The notes under the pieces are model-generated. The model did not search any database, was not told the DNA's origin, and saw nothing but the letters and a program-made list of their open reading frames with translations. 64,000 bases of DNA from assembly GCA_945875585.1 (NCBI GenBank), contig CAMCLK010000012.1:38432-102431 (forward strand), given 5' to 3'. The position numbers and the translations under genes are program-made. Shown here in pieces: positions 1-9,820 of this stretch (positions within the stretch are counted from its first letter, which is position 1; each line of letters opens with the position of its first letter). Source of the DNA: Candidatus Kuenenia stuttgartensis (GTDB lineage: Bacteria; Planctomycetota; Planctomycetia; Gemmatales; Gemmataceae).

Positions 1-1
1 G

Positions 2-244
2 GGGCGTATGGAGCCCGTTGGTAATGGTTGTGCCAACGGCACGTGTGGTCATAAGCGCGGCCTTTTTGGCAAAAAGCAGGGCTGTGATGCAGACATGAAT
101 GGATTGGGTTGCGGCAACTTCCGTACGGAAGCGACATTCCTGTTTGGCTCGTGCCGCGCATTTTTTGGAGAATCGTGTGTGCCCGGCCGTGCCTGTCCGA
201 CACCTTGGGATTTGCTCTACGGGACCAACCCGCCGCCGCAGTGA
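2..244 (+). CDS. Cys-rich hypothetical protein, possibly cut by the window edge
   Basis: The frame is open from the window edge to a TGA at 242-244, with an in-frame ATG at 8, so the gene may start at 8 or further upstream. The visible 78 residues hold ten cysteines and many glycines: a CANGTCG stretch, a basic GLFGKK stretch, then a Cys/Phe-rich segment and a Pro-Pro-Pro-Gln end. I recognise no family. The general style resembles small secreted Cys-rich proteins of Planctomycetes. It lies 71 bp upstream of a copper ATPase on the same strand, so a metal-binding role is conceivable but is only inference. Confidence 0.45.
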   Translation, partial: GRMEPVGNGCANGTCGHKRGLFGKKQGCDADMNGLGCGNFRTEATFLFGSCRAFFGESCVPGRACPTPWDLLYGTNPPPQ

Positions 245-315
245 CTCTATCCGAATTCCGTGCGCTCCCGAGCATTCACCATAAGATAATGTGTGAACTG
301 CTTGGCGAGGGATGA

Positions 316-2661
316 GTGATGCACAACGAAAGCGCTGGTTGCTGTGGAGGTATGGAACCCACTGCGACCAACCAGACTGTCAAAGACCCGGTTTGTGGAA
401 TGAATGTAAAGGTTGTGCCAGCGGCAATCACGGCCACTCATGCTGGCAGAACCATTTATTTTTGTGCGACATTCTGCCGGGAACGATTTCTTCAGGATCC
501 TGCCAAATATGAGGATTTGTCCCGCGCGCCAGTCCTTCCGGACATCAAAATTCCGCATGATGTTAAGGGGTATTATTGCCCGATGTGCCCTGAAGTTTTT
601 CAGGCGGTTCCTGGCGCATGTCCGCGCTGTGGAATGGACCTTGAGTCGAATAGCCCAGATCTAGGCAAGCATTCCAGCGGTCCTTGGACATGGGCGCGAG
701 CGGGCCTAGCGTTAGCTGCGACTGCTCCGATGATGATCGCACATTTGTTCCACGGATTCATACCGCATTCTGTTCATAATTTGCTGGTTTTTGTAGAGGC
801 CATCAACTCAGGATTCGTTGTCTTTGTTCTAGGCATGCCCGTATTGGTCCGTGGAATGTCAAGCCTTTTGAGCCTTCGTGCCAATATGTTTGGATTGATT
901 ACGCTTTCTGTTCTTGTCGCCATATTTCAAGGGATTGGCACGATATTAAATCCGCAATTGTGGGGCACGATTGCTCAATTTGATACGGCAGCCATGATCA
1001 TGTCCTTGGTGCTGGTGGGGCAGGTCCTTGAGTCGGGAGCCAGATTTTCCAGTCGTTTGTCACTTCAAGACCTGTTGGGGAATGTTCCTGGCAACGCCTT
1101 GCGTGTTGAATCTGGTGGACCAGACCGATCGGTTTTGATTTCAGATTTGAATATTGGTGATTTTATTCGTTTGAGACCGGGTGATGTTGTACCGGTAGAC
1201 GGTACGGTGGTCGAAGGTTTTTCGTCAGTAGACGAGTCTCTGCTGACGGGAGAACCATTGCCTGTTGAAAAATCTGTGGGCTTCAATCTGCTTGCTGGTA
1301 CTGTCAATCAGGCCGGGGCCTTGTTGGTACGCGTTGAACGGTCTGGAGATTCTAGTGCCCTGGCACGATTGCAATCACTTGTTAATCAGGCTCGGTCTTC
1401 ACGCCTGCCTCTTCAGAATACAGTCGATAAGATTGCCGCATGGTTTACCCCGTTGGTGGTTGTCTTAGCGATGCTCACTGGAATGGTGTGGTTGGCGTTG
1501 GAAGGGATTCCAGAAGGAATTCCCCATGCATTAACAAGGGCAATAGCGGTCCTTGTGGTGGCTTGTCCTTGCGCGTTGGGCCTTGCCACCCCACTTGCCG
1601 TGGTCTTGGCACTGGGTAAGGGGGCGCGTCGTGGGATTTATGTGAAAAACCCGGCTGCACTCGAGCACTTGGGCCGATCGAAAGTAATGGGCATCGATAA
1701 AACTGGAACATTGACGATTGGCCAGCCGCACATCGAAGAAATGATGGTTGCAGATGGAGTAGCTGAAGGTGATGTTTTGCGTTTGGCAGGTGCTGTTGAA
1801 AAAGGAAGCGCGCACCCATTAGCGCGTGCATTCGAAAAAGTAATTGCGGTTAAAGGCACAGTTGTGCCCGAAGCTGAAGAAATTGTGATGGTTCCCGGTA
1901 AAGGGGTTCAGGGAAGAGTCGAGGAGAACCTAATTCGGCTGGGAACATTGGAGTGGATTCGAGAGGCATGCCAAACAAATTGGCCGGATCGTCTGACACA
2001 AGGAGCGATCGACTTGCGTCGTGTCGGCCGCACCGTGTTTTTTGTATCAAGAAATGATCATCCGCTTGGATTGGTAGCAGTAGAAGATCCAATAAGAAGC
2101 ACGTCGCAGTCTGCCATGACCGCGGTACAAAGGCTCGGGGTCGTACCAACGCTTATTTCAGGCGACAACAGACTTACCGTGGAAACAGTGGCGCGCAGGG
2201 TCGGCATTACTCGCATTGAAGCCCAAATGACCCCAGACCAAAAACGGGATTGGGTCACGAAAGCGCGACAAATATCCGGTGGTCCGGTTATTCTGGTGGG
2301 CGATGGGGCCAATGATGCTGCCGCCATGGCGCAAGCGGATGCTGGTATTGCCTTGATTGGTGGTAGCGACCTTGCAACAACCAGTGCCGACATTCTCTTG
2401 ATGCGCAAGGATCTAGGGGCCTTAGCAGAAGCAATCCTCTTGGGACGCTGGCTGATTGGCAGAATTCGTTTAAATCTGGTTCTTGCCTTCGGTTATAATA
2501 TCGTAGCCCTACCTTTGGTGGCTGTTTTGGATGTGCATCCAGCAATTGCCGGAGCTGCCATGACAATGAGCTCACTCCTTTTGCTAGTAATAACCTTCCT
2601 GTCGGCAGGAGGTTCAAGCCCGCCTTCAAGATCTGCCCTGGATGGTCGCTATGGTGCTTGA
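316..2661 (+). CDS. copA: Cu(I)-translocating P1B-type ATPase with YHS and heavy-metal-binding N-terminus
   Basis: Membrane pump predicted to export Cu(I) using ATP. The N-terminus has a YHS domain (about 22-66, DPVCGM start) and a short heavy-metal-binding domain (about 86-110, YYCPMCPEV and CPRCGMDL), not the usual HMA domain. The ATPase core follows: TGEP actuator loop at 311-314, CPC metal site at 417-419, phosphorylated Asp in DKTGT at 461-465, SxHP at about 498-501, and a GDGANDAAA hinge. The late helices carry FGYN and MTMSS, which match the Cu(I) group (YN and MxxSS). The start is GTG 316 or ATG 319, behind a GGCGAGG Shine-Dalgarno. Its end overlaps nrnA by 20 bp. The gene symbol reflects function, not a close match. 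Confidence 0.93.
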   Translation: MMHNESAGCCGGMEPTATNQTVKDPVCGMNVKVVPAAITATHAGRTIYFCATFCRERFLQDPAKYEDLSRAPVLPDIKIPHDVKGYYCPMCPEVFQAVPGACPRCGMDLESNSPDLGKHSSGPWTWARAGLALAATAPMMIAHLFHGFIPHSVHNLLVFVEAINSGFVVFVLGMPVLVRGMSSLLSLRANMFGLITLSVLVAIFQGIGTILNPQLWGTIAQFDTAAMIMSLVLVGQVLESGARFSSRLSLQDLLGNVPGNALRVESGGPDRSVLISDLNIGDFIRLRPGDVVPVDGTVVEGFSSVDESLLTGEPLPVEKSVGFNLLAGTVNQAGALLVRVERSGDSSALARLQSLVNQARSSRLPLQNTVDKIAAWFTPLVVVLAMLTGMVWLALEGIPEGIPHALTRAIAVLVVACPCALGLATPLAVVLALGKGARRGIYVKNPAALEHLGRSKVMGIDKTGTLTIGQPHIEEMMVADGVAEGDVLRLAGAVEKGSAHPLARAFEKVIAVKGTVVPEAEEIVMVPGKGVQGRVEENLIRLGTLEWIREACQTNWPDRLTQGAIDLRRVGRTVFFVSRNDHPLGLVAVEDPIRSTSQSAMTAVQRLGVVPTLISGDNRLTVETVARRVGITRIEAQMTPDQKRDWVTKARQISGGPVILVGDGANDAAAMAQADAGIALIGGSDLATTSADILLMRKDLGALAEAILLGRWLIGRIRLNLVLAFGYNIVALPLVAVLDVHPAIAGAAMTMSSLLLLVITFLSAGGSSPPSRSALDGRYGA

Positions 2662-3646
2662 TTGGTCTCCTCTCCGGAAGTTAATCGCGGAATGCTCAGA
2701 CATTCTGGTGCTCACGCACATGAGGCCTGATGGCGATGCTGTGGGTTCATGCGTTGCCTTGGCACTCCTTCTTCAGGAAATGGGATGCCGTGTGAAGATT
2801 GGGCTCGATGGCCCTTGTCCAGCCAATCTCCAATTTCTCCAACCACAGGATTTCATCAGTTCTGTCTCTGAACTTGTCGTAGCCGAGGCAAGTGGAATTG
2901 TTGTTGTAGATACCGGTACCTGGAATCAGGTGGGGACTGCCGCACCCATCCTTCGAACTCCCGGTCGCAAGATTGTTGTGATTGACCACCACCGCACCCA
3001 GGACGATTTGGGCGGGGATCGCATTCTGGACGTTACAGCAGAAGCTGCTGCAGTTCTTGTGGCCCGTTTTTATGGAGCAGTTGAACGTGTTCCTTCGCCA
3101 GATGCGGCAACGGCGCTTTTTGTGGGTCTTGCCAGTGACACTGGCTGGTTTAGGCATCCTAATTGTGTTTCAACCTCTTTTGAAATGGCAGCGCGCCTGA
3201 TGCGGGCGGGAGCTAATCCGTCCGCTATTCATGAAAAGCTCTACTCAGGCGAATCGCTGGCTCGGCAGCGGGTTAAAGGGCATATTCTTTCAACCATGAA
3301 AGTTCTTGCTGATGGCCGAGTGGGTGTCTTCAAAGTACTGCAATCAGACCTTGCTCGAATGGGGGCCAATGCTGAAGAGGCGTTGGGGGGAATGGTTGAT
3401 TTACCAAGGCAGGTTGCAGGCGTACGGGTTGCCGTAGCCCTGTATGAGCATTCGGATGGTGGAACCAGAGCTAGTTTGCGTAGCGATGGCACTGTGGATG
3501 TTGCCACTATTTGCGCAACCCATGGTGGCGGTGGGCATCGTCCTGCCGCTGGATGCACACTATCGGTATCACCAGACAGGGCAGAAGAAATTCTGATGGC
3601 TGACTTGGTTTCAGTATTGGATCAAGATGCGAGGGTTACGCGATGA
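2642..3646 (+). CDS. nrnA: Oligoribonuclease / pAp phosphatase, DHH-DHHA1 family
   Basis: Predicted to degrade short oligoribonucleotides and dephosphorylate 3'-phosphoadenosine 5'-phosphate in the cytoplasm. The DHH domain has the first acidic motif PDGD near 29-32, an Asp near 90, and DHH at 115-117. The C-terminal DHHA1 domain ends with the glycine-rich [10 protein letters not shown] motif. At 334 residues its length is normal for NrnA. Start codon 2642 overlaps the ATPase gene; ATG 2651 is an equally good alternative. The stop overlaps the next gene as ATGA, suggesting translational coupling in a three-gene unit starting at copA. Confidence 0.92.
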   Translation: MVAMVLDWSPLRKLIAECSDILVLTHMRPDGDAVGSCVALALLLQEMGCRVKIGLDGPCPANLQFLQPQDFISSVSELVVAEASGIVVVDTGTWNQVGTAAPILRTPGRKIVVIDHHRTQDDLGGDRILDVTAEAAAVLVARFYGAVERVPSPDAATALFVGLASDTGWFRHPNCVSTSFEMAARLMRAGANPSAIHEKLYSGESLARQRVKGHILSTMKVLADGRVGVFKVLQSDLARMGANAEEALGGMVDLPRQVAGVRVAVALYEHSDGGTRASLRSDGTVDVATICATHGGGGHRPAAGCTLSVSPDRAEEILMADLVSVLDQDARVTR

Positions 3647-4860
3647 ATACATCCAAGGATTCTCCGGCATTTTCTTTGGCTTCCGCATCGATGCCGCTAC
3701 GGTTGGTTGTCGCCGTATTTTTGGCAAGCGTGGGGATTGGTTATTTTTCGGCTCTTGTAAATCTTCATTTTCAGGAGGCCAGCCCCGGGAATCCTCTCCC
3801 TGATGCCGCGGACGTGATCCGTGCTTACCACGGTGATTCAGCATCGAATCAAATTGCGAGGTTGCTTGTCGCACCGGACTCCATGCCGTTCAACGGTGCC
3901 GGAAGTATGCGTGGGGCATTCACAGAAAAGCGTAACCCGGGTGCCATAAAAACGGGAGCAGAAGAACTTTTAGCGCAACTCAAGGATGGTGGTTACAAGG
4001 ATGATCCTGCCTTATCCGGGATTATACGGGAAGCCACTCGTACTTTTTTTGATTTTGAGAGATTGGCGCTTCTGGCTTGGGCCACGACTGGGCACGATCA
4101 AAAATCGTATCAGGAAGACCACTACGACCTGCCGGAGTCTCTTGCAAAAGATTACCGGGACTTTCGCAAGAAGCTGGTTGAACGATTAACGCCGTTGAGG
4201 CCCGTTCCACCTGGAGACTCTGTCGATCCAGCACAGCTTTCCCTCAACGATCTGCTTGAACTCGAAGAGGATGGCGTTGGTGTTTCGTCCCGTGTGCGTG
4301 GAATACTCGATGAACGATGTGTACGGTGCCACGATACCGGGAAATCGGTTAAATCTTATCCATTATCTAGATATGAGCATGTGCGTGTTTATCTGGAAGA
4401 AGACTTGGGCGCTGAAAAGGGAAAATCGTTGGCCAAATTGGCCCTTAGCACACACGTTCATCTTCTTGGATTTTCGGTGCTCTATGGTTTGACAGGTCTA
4501 TCGTTTGCCCTTTCCGCCTACCCGTTGTGGATGCGGATTATTTTGGCACCTGCCCCGCTTCTTTTACAGGTTGTGGATATTTCATTTTGGTGGCTTGCGC
4601 GCCTCGATGCACCGCTGGGTCCGCTTTTTGCTCAGGGAATCATGGGAACAGGTGGGCTCGTTGCCCTGAGCCTTGGCGCCCAGATTGTGCTGGGAATGCT
4701 TGGCCTCTTTCAAGGAAGAGCTCGCTTAGCCATGCTGGGGGTTTTCGCAATAGGAGGCTTGTTCGGCTTGGCACTGCTTGGTTTTGTAGTCTTGCCGCAC
4801 TTGAAACATGAAAAAGAATCATCAAGCCCCGACCCATTAGCCATCACCGGGAAGCCGTAA
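3643..4860 (+). CDS. Membrane protein with one c-type haem motif
   Basis: A 405-residue protein of no family I can name. An N-terminal membrane segment (about 19-40) is followed by a long soluble region with one haem-c attachment motif, CVRCH at 226-230, and then four hydrophobic helices from about 271 to the end. The region after the first helix should be outside the cytoplasm for haem attachment. It starts within the stop of nrnA (ATGA), and its 3' end overlaps the convergent gene by 17 bp. A role in electron transfer or redox sensing is inferred only from the motif. Confidence 0.8.
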   Translation: MNTSKDSPAFSLASASMPLRLVVAVFLASVGIGYFSALVNLHFQEASPGNPLPDAADVIRAYHGDSASNQIARLLVAPDSMPFNGAGSMRGAFTEKRNPGAIKTGAEELLAQLKDGGYKDDPALSGIIREATRTFFDFERLALLAWATTGHDQKSYQEDHYDLPESLAKDYRDFRKKLVERLTPLRPVPPGDSVDPAQLSLNDLLELEEDGVGVSSRVRGILDERCVRCHDTGKSVKSYPLSRYEHVRVYLEEDLGAEKGKSLAKLALSTHVHLLGFSVLYGLTGLSFALSAYPLWMRIILAPAPLLLQVVDISFWWLARLDAPLGPLFAQGIMGTGGLVALSLGAQIVLGMLGLFQGRARLAMLGVFAIGGLFGLALLGFVVLPHLKHEKESSSPDPLAITGKP

Positions 4861-6445
4861 CCGCTATTTTTGCGGTGCTACCCTGTGAGCGCCATCCGGA
4901 TTCAAGCTGTTCCCACGATGTTTGATAATGCTTCGACAGCGATTGGTCATAACTATGGTTAAGTCCATCTGCAAGAAAAGCAGCAAACACCCGTGGGCCC
5001 CGTAGTGCTGTCATGTATTGAACAACAGACACACTTTGGGCATAAAACGTTCCCATAAGCCGTGGTTCTGGATATTCTTGCTGCATCATGAGCGTTCTGA
5101 TAGGGAAAAGACCTGTTTGGCCCGATAGTCTGGGCAGGTCTGAGATATGCCGGTCAATTCGATCGGAAGGTTCAGCAAGTACAGCCATGCCCTCATCGGC
5201 CCATCTCGGAACCATGTGATTTCCAAAACGCCCTGCGAGGACCGTATGTGTTGCCTCGTGAGGAAGAACTCCAATACTCATATTCGGGTCGTCAGCATGA
5301 AGGTCGATTCGGCGGAGAACAATTCGTCCTCCTTCGACCTTGACAGTGCTGTGGCCCGGTGACGTCGCAGGAACTCCTGTAGCTGTGGCGTATTGTGCTG
5401 CTGTCGCATAGATAACGACCTCGCATGGCGGATTCCATGGTTCCGCTGCGGTGCCAAACCACTTTTCAATTTGTGCAGTTCGCGTTGATTCCAGTTGCCG
5501 AGCTAGTGCTTCGCCTACCATTCTTTCAAGGTGGTGGTGTACTCGGAAAGATGGAGTTGCCGTGGTAGTCCATCCATTGGTTTCCTGATGTGTCGGCGCA
5601 GACTCAACGATGTTAGTTCGCGATAAAATGATTTTGAGTTCATCAGTTTGAGGTTTAAGGCGAGGAGCCATTGTGGCAATGGATTGTAGTTCTTTGAGTG
5701 TTTCGGCGGCAGGCATACCAGTGATGCCTGATTGTGAGATCGTGTGCAAGCGGCTATAAGCCCAGCGTTCTTGGGCCGCGCGGTCGAGAGAAGGATCCTC
5801 TTGCCAAGCCTTGGCAAATGCCGCTGAGGCAGCTTTGTAGTCTTTTCGTGAGAAAGAGGCTTCAGCAGATTGCCTTTGAGCGCGGCCTTGGTACTTTTGT
5901 TCTGAATTGTTCCATGAAAACGGATTCTGCAAAGCATTAGGAGCGTCTTCAATTTTCCCGCGAGCTGTAAGACCAGATTGCGTTACCGTTGTTGCCGCAA
6001 CTGGTGTGATGACTCCCACGTTCACGACAGGAAGTTCTGCTGCGCTGTTCTTAGCTGGCTTGGCAGGTTCTTGTGTTGGTAACGGTTGAGTTTTCTGACC
6101 AGAACGAGCGGTTGTTGGGTCGAGAAATGCCAATCGTCGTTGATAGGTTGCCAGGTCGAAAGATTCGCCTTTGGATTCAAGTTCGCGAACCAAGCCTGAA
6201 TATGCCAAGCGCAGCGTCTCTAGGTATGGTTTGTCGCCCTTGATGATTCCTAGGTTCTTTTCGAGTGTTGCAACGGCACGGTTGTAGTCGCTCTGTTCCA
6301 GATGGCCGCGTGCTTCCATCAACGTTTTTTCAATGAGCATTCGGCGCATGAAGGCGCTATCAGCAGGGTCTTGAGCAATAATTGAATGATTGATGCTAAA
6401 AGATATCGTCATGAAGATCGCTGAAATGCAGATAATGCGCCACAT
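4844..6445 (-). CDS. Secreted TPR-like protein with gluzincin metalloprotease domain (DUF1570-like)
   Basis: Starts at ATG 6445 behind AAGGAAAC, rather than at the longer open frame. This gives 533 residues with a clean signal peptide (MWRIICISAIFMTISFS). The middle is helical and TPR-like (about 35-330). The C-terminal domain has HEATH at 396-400 and a downstream DEGMA, the zinc ligand pattern of gluzincin peptidases such as DUF1570. It is likely an exported zinc peptidase of unknown substrate. A second DUF1570-like protein is at 55960-56877. Perfect inverted repeats lie just upstream of the start. Confidence 0.8.
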   Translation of the reverse strand: MWRIICISAIFMTISFSINHSIIAQDPADSAFMRRMLIEKTLMEARGHLEQSDYNRAVATLEKNLGIIKGDKPYLETLRLAYSGLVRELESKGESFDLATYQRRLAFLDPTTARSGQKTQPLPTQEPAKPAKNSAAELPVVNVGVITPVAATTVTQSGLTARGKIEDAPNALQNPFSWNNSEQKYQGRAQRQSAEASFSRKDYKAASAAFAKAWQEDPSLDRAAQERWAYSRLHTISQSGITGMPAAETLKELQSIATMAPRLKPQTDELKIILSRTNIVESAPTHQETNGWTTTATPSFRVHHHLERMVGEALARQLESTRTAQIEKWFGTAAEPWNPPCEVVIYATAAQYATATGVPATSPGHSTVKVEGGRIVLRRIDLHADDPNMSIGVLPHEATHTVLAGRFGNHMVPRWADEGMAVLAEPSDRIDRHISDLPRLSGQTGLFPIRTLMMQQEYPEPRLMGTFYAQSVSVVQYMTALRGPRVFAAFLADGLNHSYDQSLSKHYQTSWEQLESGWRSQGSTAKIAVTASR

Positions 6446-6468
6446 GCGATGGTGTTTCCTTAGGGAAA

Positions 6469-6504
6469 ATGCCACGGTCCTGCTTCCGTGCCTGACCGTG
6501 GCAT
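6469..6504. repeat. Perfect 11-bp inverted repeat upstream of the metalloprotease gene
   Basis: ATGCCACGGTC (6469-6479) and GACCGTGGCAT (6494-6504) are exact reverse complements separated by 14 bp. The repeat lies 24 bp upstream of the minus-strand start at 6445, inside the 231-bp divergent region shared with the peptidase gene at 6677. It could be an operator or a hairpin in the leader of the minus-strand transcript. Confidence 0.75.
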
Positions 6505-6571
6505 GGATCTCCGCGCCACGCTTCCCTGCGGGCAAAGATTGGAATCGGAATCCCAACCCAAGGAGATGGCG

Positions 6572-6596
6572 GCGAACGATAGGTTCACACGTTCGC
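6572..6596. repeat. Perfect 7-bp inverted repeat in the same divergent region
   Basis: GCGAACG (6572-6578) and CGTTCGC (6590-6596) are exact reverse complements with an 11-bp spacer. The repeat lies about 80 bp before the + strand peptidase start. It may be a protein-binding site or leader hairpin; no family is recognised. Confidence 0.45.
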
Positions 6597-6676
6597 AAAA
6601 GCAACCCGAACCGTGGTTGCGGTACATGGGCGGAATCTGCACAATCAGGGCGATCCAAACAGTGAGGGACCCGTTC

Positions 6677-8374
6677 ATGAAATACAAACAGATGGCTGGG
6701 GTTTTGCTGGCACGTTGGTTGGGGGGAGCGTTAATGGCATCTTCTGCTGTGACAGATGAGGCGCGCTTGGTTGTTCGAGAGCACGAGGCCCAGATAAAAG
6801 CTTTGGAGATCGAATCTGGTCTAGCTTGGTGGGAGGCGAATACCACTGGCAAACCTGAGGCTTTTGCACGGAAGGAAGCTGCTCAGAATCGTATTGATCA
6901 GGCTATGGGAAACACCGTGCGGTTTGAAAGGCTCAAACGGTTGCGTGCCCAGAAGTCCGAGATTGATGACAAAGACCTGAAACGTTGTGTCGAATTATTA
7001 TATCTGCAATATCTTGAAAAGCAGGTGGACCCGGAAATCCTCAAAAAGATGGTCGCGATTTCAAACCGTGTCGAAAAGAATTTTAACACATTTCGTGCCA
7101 AAGTTGATGGCAAGGAAATGACTGAAAATGAAGTCCGTTCCGTACTTAAAAATTCAACTGATACTGGTCGGCGCAAGCAGGTGTGGGAAGCAAGCAAAGA
7201 TGTGGGGCGTTTGTTGGAAGCGGATTTGCGCGAGCTTGTAAAACTTCGCAATGCGGCTGCAAAATCATTGGGATTCTCGTCGTTTCACGCTATGCAACTG
7301 TATCTCAATGAGCAAGACGGCGTTGAACTCCTGAAATTGTTTGACGACCTAGACCGCCTTACGCGTGCTCCTTTCCTCAAGGCCAAGGGTGAAATGGATG
7401 CTATATTGGCAAAAAAATGCCAGATTGGCGTCGATGAATTGCGCCCATGGCACTACCACGATCCCTTTTTTCAGGAAAGTCCGGCCATCTACCCTGCGGA
7501 TCTAGATGCTCCTTTTCGAAAGGCTGATATTTTGGCGCTTTGCCGCGACTTCTATAAGGGAATCGGGTTGCCTATCGACAAGGTTCTGGCGCGAAGCGAC
7601 TTGTATGAAAAACCCGGTAAAAGCCCGCATGCATTTTGTACGGATATCGATAGGTCAGGCGATGTTAGGGTTCTGGCCAATATCGCTCCCAATGAATATT
7701 GGGCTTCAACCATGCTCCATGAATTGGGGCACGCGGTTTACTCAAGTTTGAACATGTCTCAAGATCTACCCTACCCCCTTCGTGGGGAGGCGCACATTCT
7801 CACGACTGAAGGAATTGCCATGCTTTTTGAAAGATTCTCGCGTAAAAGCGCGTTTCTGGAGCGCATGGGTGTTCATTTGGCAGACCCGGTGGCATTTGAA
7901 TCGGCAGCATCCCGATCGTTGAAACTCCGGTTGTTGATTTTTTCAAGGTGGTGTCAGGTGATGCTGCGTTTTGAAAAAGCCATGTATGAAAACCCCGATC
8001 AGGATTTGAATGCGCTTTGGTGGGATCTGGTGGAGCGGTATCAGGGGCTGAAAAGGCCGGAAGGAAGGAATGCACCTGATTTTGCTAGCAAGATTCACAT
8101 TGTGAGCGCCCCTGTTTATTACCACAACTACATGATGGGAGAGCTTTTTGCCTCTCAGGTGCACCATGCTCTTTGTCGGGAACTGTACCCCGACAAAAAG
8201 ATTGGTGAGGTCATTTACTGCGGTGACAGCCGTGTTGGGCGCTTTTTTCAGGAAAAGATTTTCAGCCACGGGCGAAGGCTATCCTGGAACGACTTAACGC
8301 TGTCTGCTACTGGCAAACGGTTGAATCCCGAGGCGTTTGCAGCCGATTTTGAGGATACTTCAACCAAGCCCTGA
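6677..8374 (+). CDS. M2/M3-like zinc peptidase (oligopeptidase or dipeptidyl-carboxypeptidase type)
   Basis: ATG 6677 behind GAGGGA gives 565 residues; the longer open frame to 6488 has no support. The start carries a short hydrophobic stretch (MAGVLLARWLGGALMAS) that may be a signal peptide. The family is identified by HELGHAVY (H348, E349, H352) and by the C-terminal block with SAPVYYHNYMMGELFASQ, typical of M2/M3-family peptidases. It likely cleaves short peptides, in the periplasm if exported. M2 (ACE-like) and M3 cannot be separated by eye. It is transcribed divergently from another metalloprotease gene. Confidence 0.85.
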   Translation: MKYKQMAGVLLARWLGGALMASSAVTDEARLVVREHEAQIKALEIESGLAWWEANTTGKPEAFARKEAAQNRIDQAMGNTVRFERLKRLRAQKSEIDDKDLKRCVELLYLQYLEKQVDPEILKKMVAISNRVEKNFNTFRAKVDGKEMTENEVRSVLKNSTDTGRRKQVWEASKDVGRLLEADLRELVKLRNAAAKSLGFSSFHAMQLYLNEQDGVELLKLFDDLDRLTRAPFLKAKGEMDAILAKKCQIGVDELRPWHYHDPFFQESPAIYPADLDAPFRKADILALCRDFYKGIGLPIDKVLARSDLYEKPGKSPHAFCTDIDRSGDVRVLANIAPNEYWASTMLHELGHAVYSSLNMSQDLPYPLRGEAHILTTEGIAMLFERFSRKSAFLERMGVHLADPVAFESAASRSLKLRLLIFSRWCQVMLRFEKAMYENPDQDLNALWWDLVERYQGLKRPEGRNAPDFASKIHIVSAPVYYHNYMMGELFASQVHHALCRELYPDKKIGEVIYCGDSRVGRFFQEKIFSHGRRLSWNDLTLSATGKRLNPEAFAADFEDTSTKP

Positions 8375-8671
8375 GTTGATTCCGCGCCGCAATTTATTGG
8401 CTCTCTTGCTGGCGCTGCATTTTTTCATGGAATCCTGCTCTGCCGCAAACCAGTCGAAGCTGGTATCGCGGCATGGGATCGTGTGGATTAGGTTGCGTCT
8501 GATTTTTTGTTGCTCATCGAGCCAAATGGTTTCATTAGTTATTGGCGCTGGTATTCAAGCCGTTGAATATCAGCGCCTGAATCTGCCCAAGTGCCAACGG
8601 GCTTTTGTTTAAAACGTGATGTTGGCACACAGAGGGTTGCCAGTTTGCTTTCATTCGGCTAATCCTTCAGC
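8375..8671. other. Intergenic region with hairpin and weak terminator
   Basis: This 297-bp gap has no convincing gene. It contains the long hairpin listed separately (8544-8577). Just after it a small GCCC/GGGC stem (8585-8602) is followed by TTTTGTTT, a possible weak terminator for the upstream peptidase gene. Open frames crossing the gap look like non-coding shadows. Confidence 0.55.
8544..8577. repeat. 15-bp stem, 4-nt loop hairpin
   Basis: The left arm 8544-8558 (GGCGCTGGTATTCAA) and right arm 8563-8577 (TTGAATATCAGCGCC) pair over 15 positions with a single G-U wobble around a GCCG loop. There is no T-run directly after it. It may be a terminator core helped by the following GCCC/GGGC-TTTT element, an mRNA-stabilising stem, or a small structured RNA. 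Confidence 0.7.
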
Positions 8672-9820
8672 ATGAAACACCATGAACATAACCGTCCGTG
8701 CCCCAAGGGCCCCGGCGCTACTATCGCTGCCATTACCCACAAGCGTATCGACCCGCCTGCGGTTTCGGCTGACATGTCGATTTCGGAGCTGCTGGACACG
8801 ATTTTTTTGTCTTACAACGCAGGCAGACTGCGCGAGGCGGCACAACTGTTGGCGGGCAAAATGCTCGCCGACAATGTGACCCTTGGAGTTTCTTTGTCTG
8901 GGGCATTAACCCCAGCGGGTCTGGGTATCTCATGCCTAGTGCCTTTGATCGAGCACGGACTTATTGACTGGATCGTTTCGACTGGGGCCAACGTCTACCA
9001 TGATGCCCACTTCGCATTGGGCATGGAGTTGCATCAGGGACGTCCCGGAATGGACGATCACCAGTTGCGTGACAACCAAGTTATACGTATTTATGACATC
9101 GTTTTTGATTATGAAAACTTGTTGGGTACAGATGCGTTCTTCCGGGCCATGGCGCGGAAGGAACCGTTCCAGCACACCATGGGCACTGCCGAATTTCATC
9201 ACCTTGCCGGAAAATTTCTAGATGCTCGCGAACGGGAGCTTGGGCTTTCGGGCAAAAGTTTTCTGGCAGCAGCCTACAGGCATGGGGTCCCGGTTTTTAC
9301 ATCCTCTCCGGGTGACAGTTCCATTGGCATGAATCTGGCGGCACTTCAACTTGAAGGGGGCGCCTTGCAGATCGATCCATTGCGTGATGTGAATCAATCG
9401 GCTGCGATCGTTTGGTCCGCGAAACAGGCTGGAAAAAGTGCTGTCATGATTCTGGGTGGTGGTTCGCCAAAGAACTTTATTCTTCAGACGGAACCCCAAA
9501 TTCAGGAAGTTTTGGGATTGGAGGAAAGCGGTCACGACTATTTCCTTCAGGTGACTGATGCCCGCCCAGATACGGGTGGTTTGAGCGGAGCAACTCCTCA
9601 GGAAGCCATGACGTGGGGGAAAGTCGATCCGGAGCAACTGCCTGATACGGTCACCTGCTACCTCGACACCACGGTCGCTCTTCCCCTTCTGGCAACTTAT
9701 GCTGTTGCTCGTAAAGGAAAGCGCACACCACGCAGGTTGATGGATCGCCTTGCTGAATTAACTGAGAAATTGAAAGATTCGTATTTGGAAAAGCTTAAAC
9801 GCGAGGCTCATCGGGCCTGA
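8672..9820 (+). CDS. Deoxyhypusine synthase-like protein
   Basis: A 382-residue member of the deoxyhypusine synthase family. NAD-dependent enzymes of this family move an aminobutyl group from spermidine to a lysine or, in bacterial relatives, to a small amine. Visible signatures are [11 protein letters not shown], a glycine-rich GGGSPKNF loop, and ARPDTGG...EAMTWGK; Lys317 aligns with the lysine that forms the covalent intermediate in human DHS (SWGK). Bacteria lack eIF5A, so polyamine (homospermidine-type) synthesis is more likely than protein modification. No other polyamine genes are in the window. The 3' end overlaps the convergent gene by 13 bp. Confidence 0.88.
   Translation: MKHHEHNRPCPKGPGATIAAITHKRIDPPAVSADMSISELLDTIFLSYNAGRLREAAQLLAGKMLADNVTLGVSLSGALTPAGLGISCLVPLIEHGLIDWIVSTGANVYHDAHFALGMELHQGRPGMDDHQLRDNQVIRIYDIVFDYENLLGTDAFFRAMARKEPFQHTMGTAEFHHLAGKFLDARERELGLSGKSFLAAAYRHGVPVFTSSPGDSSIGMNLAALQLEGGALQIDPLRDVNQSAAIVWSAKQAGKSAVMILGGGSPKNFILQTEPQIQEVLGLEESGHDYFLQVTDARPDTGGLSGATPQEAMTWGKVDPEQLPDTVTCYLDTTVALPLLATYAVARKGKRTPRRLMDRLAELTEKLKDSYLEKLKREAHRA

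Noticed and set aside
8337..8612. 91-aa open frame between the peptidase and the deoxyhypusine synthase-like gene
   Set aside because: It begins inside the peptidase gene, has no ribosome-binding site and crosses the 15-bp hairpin.
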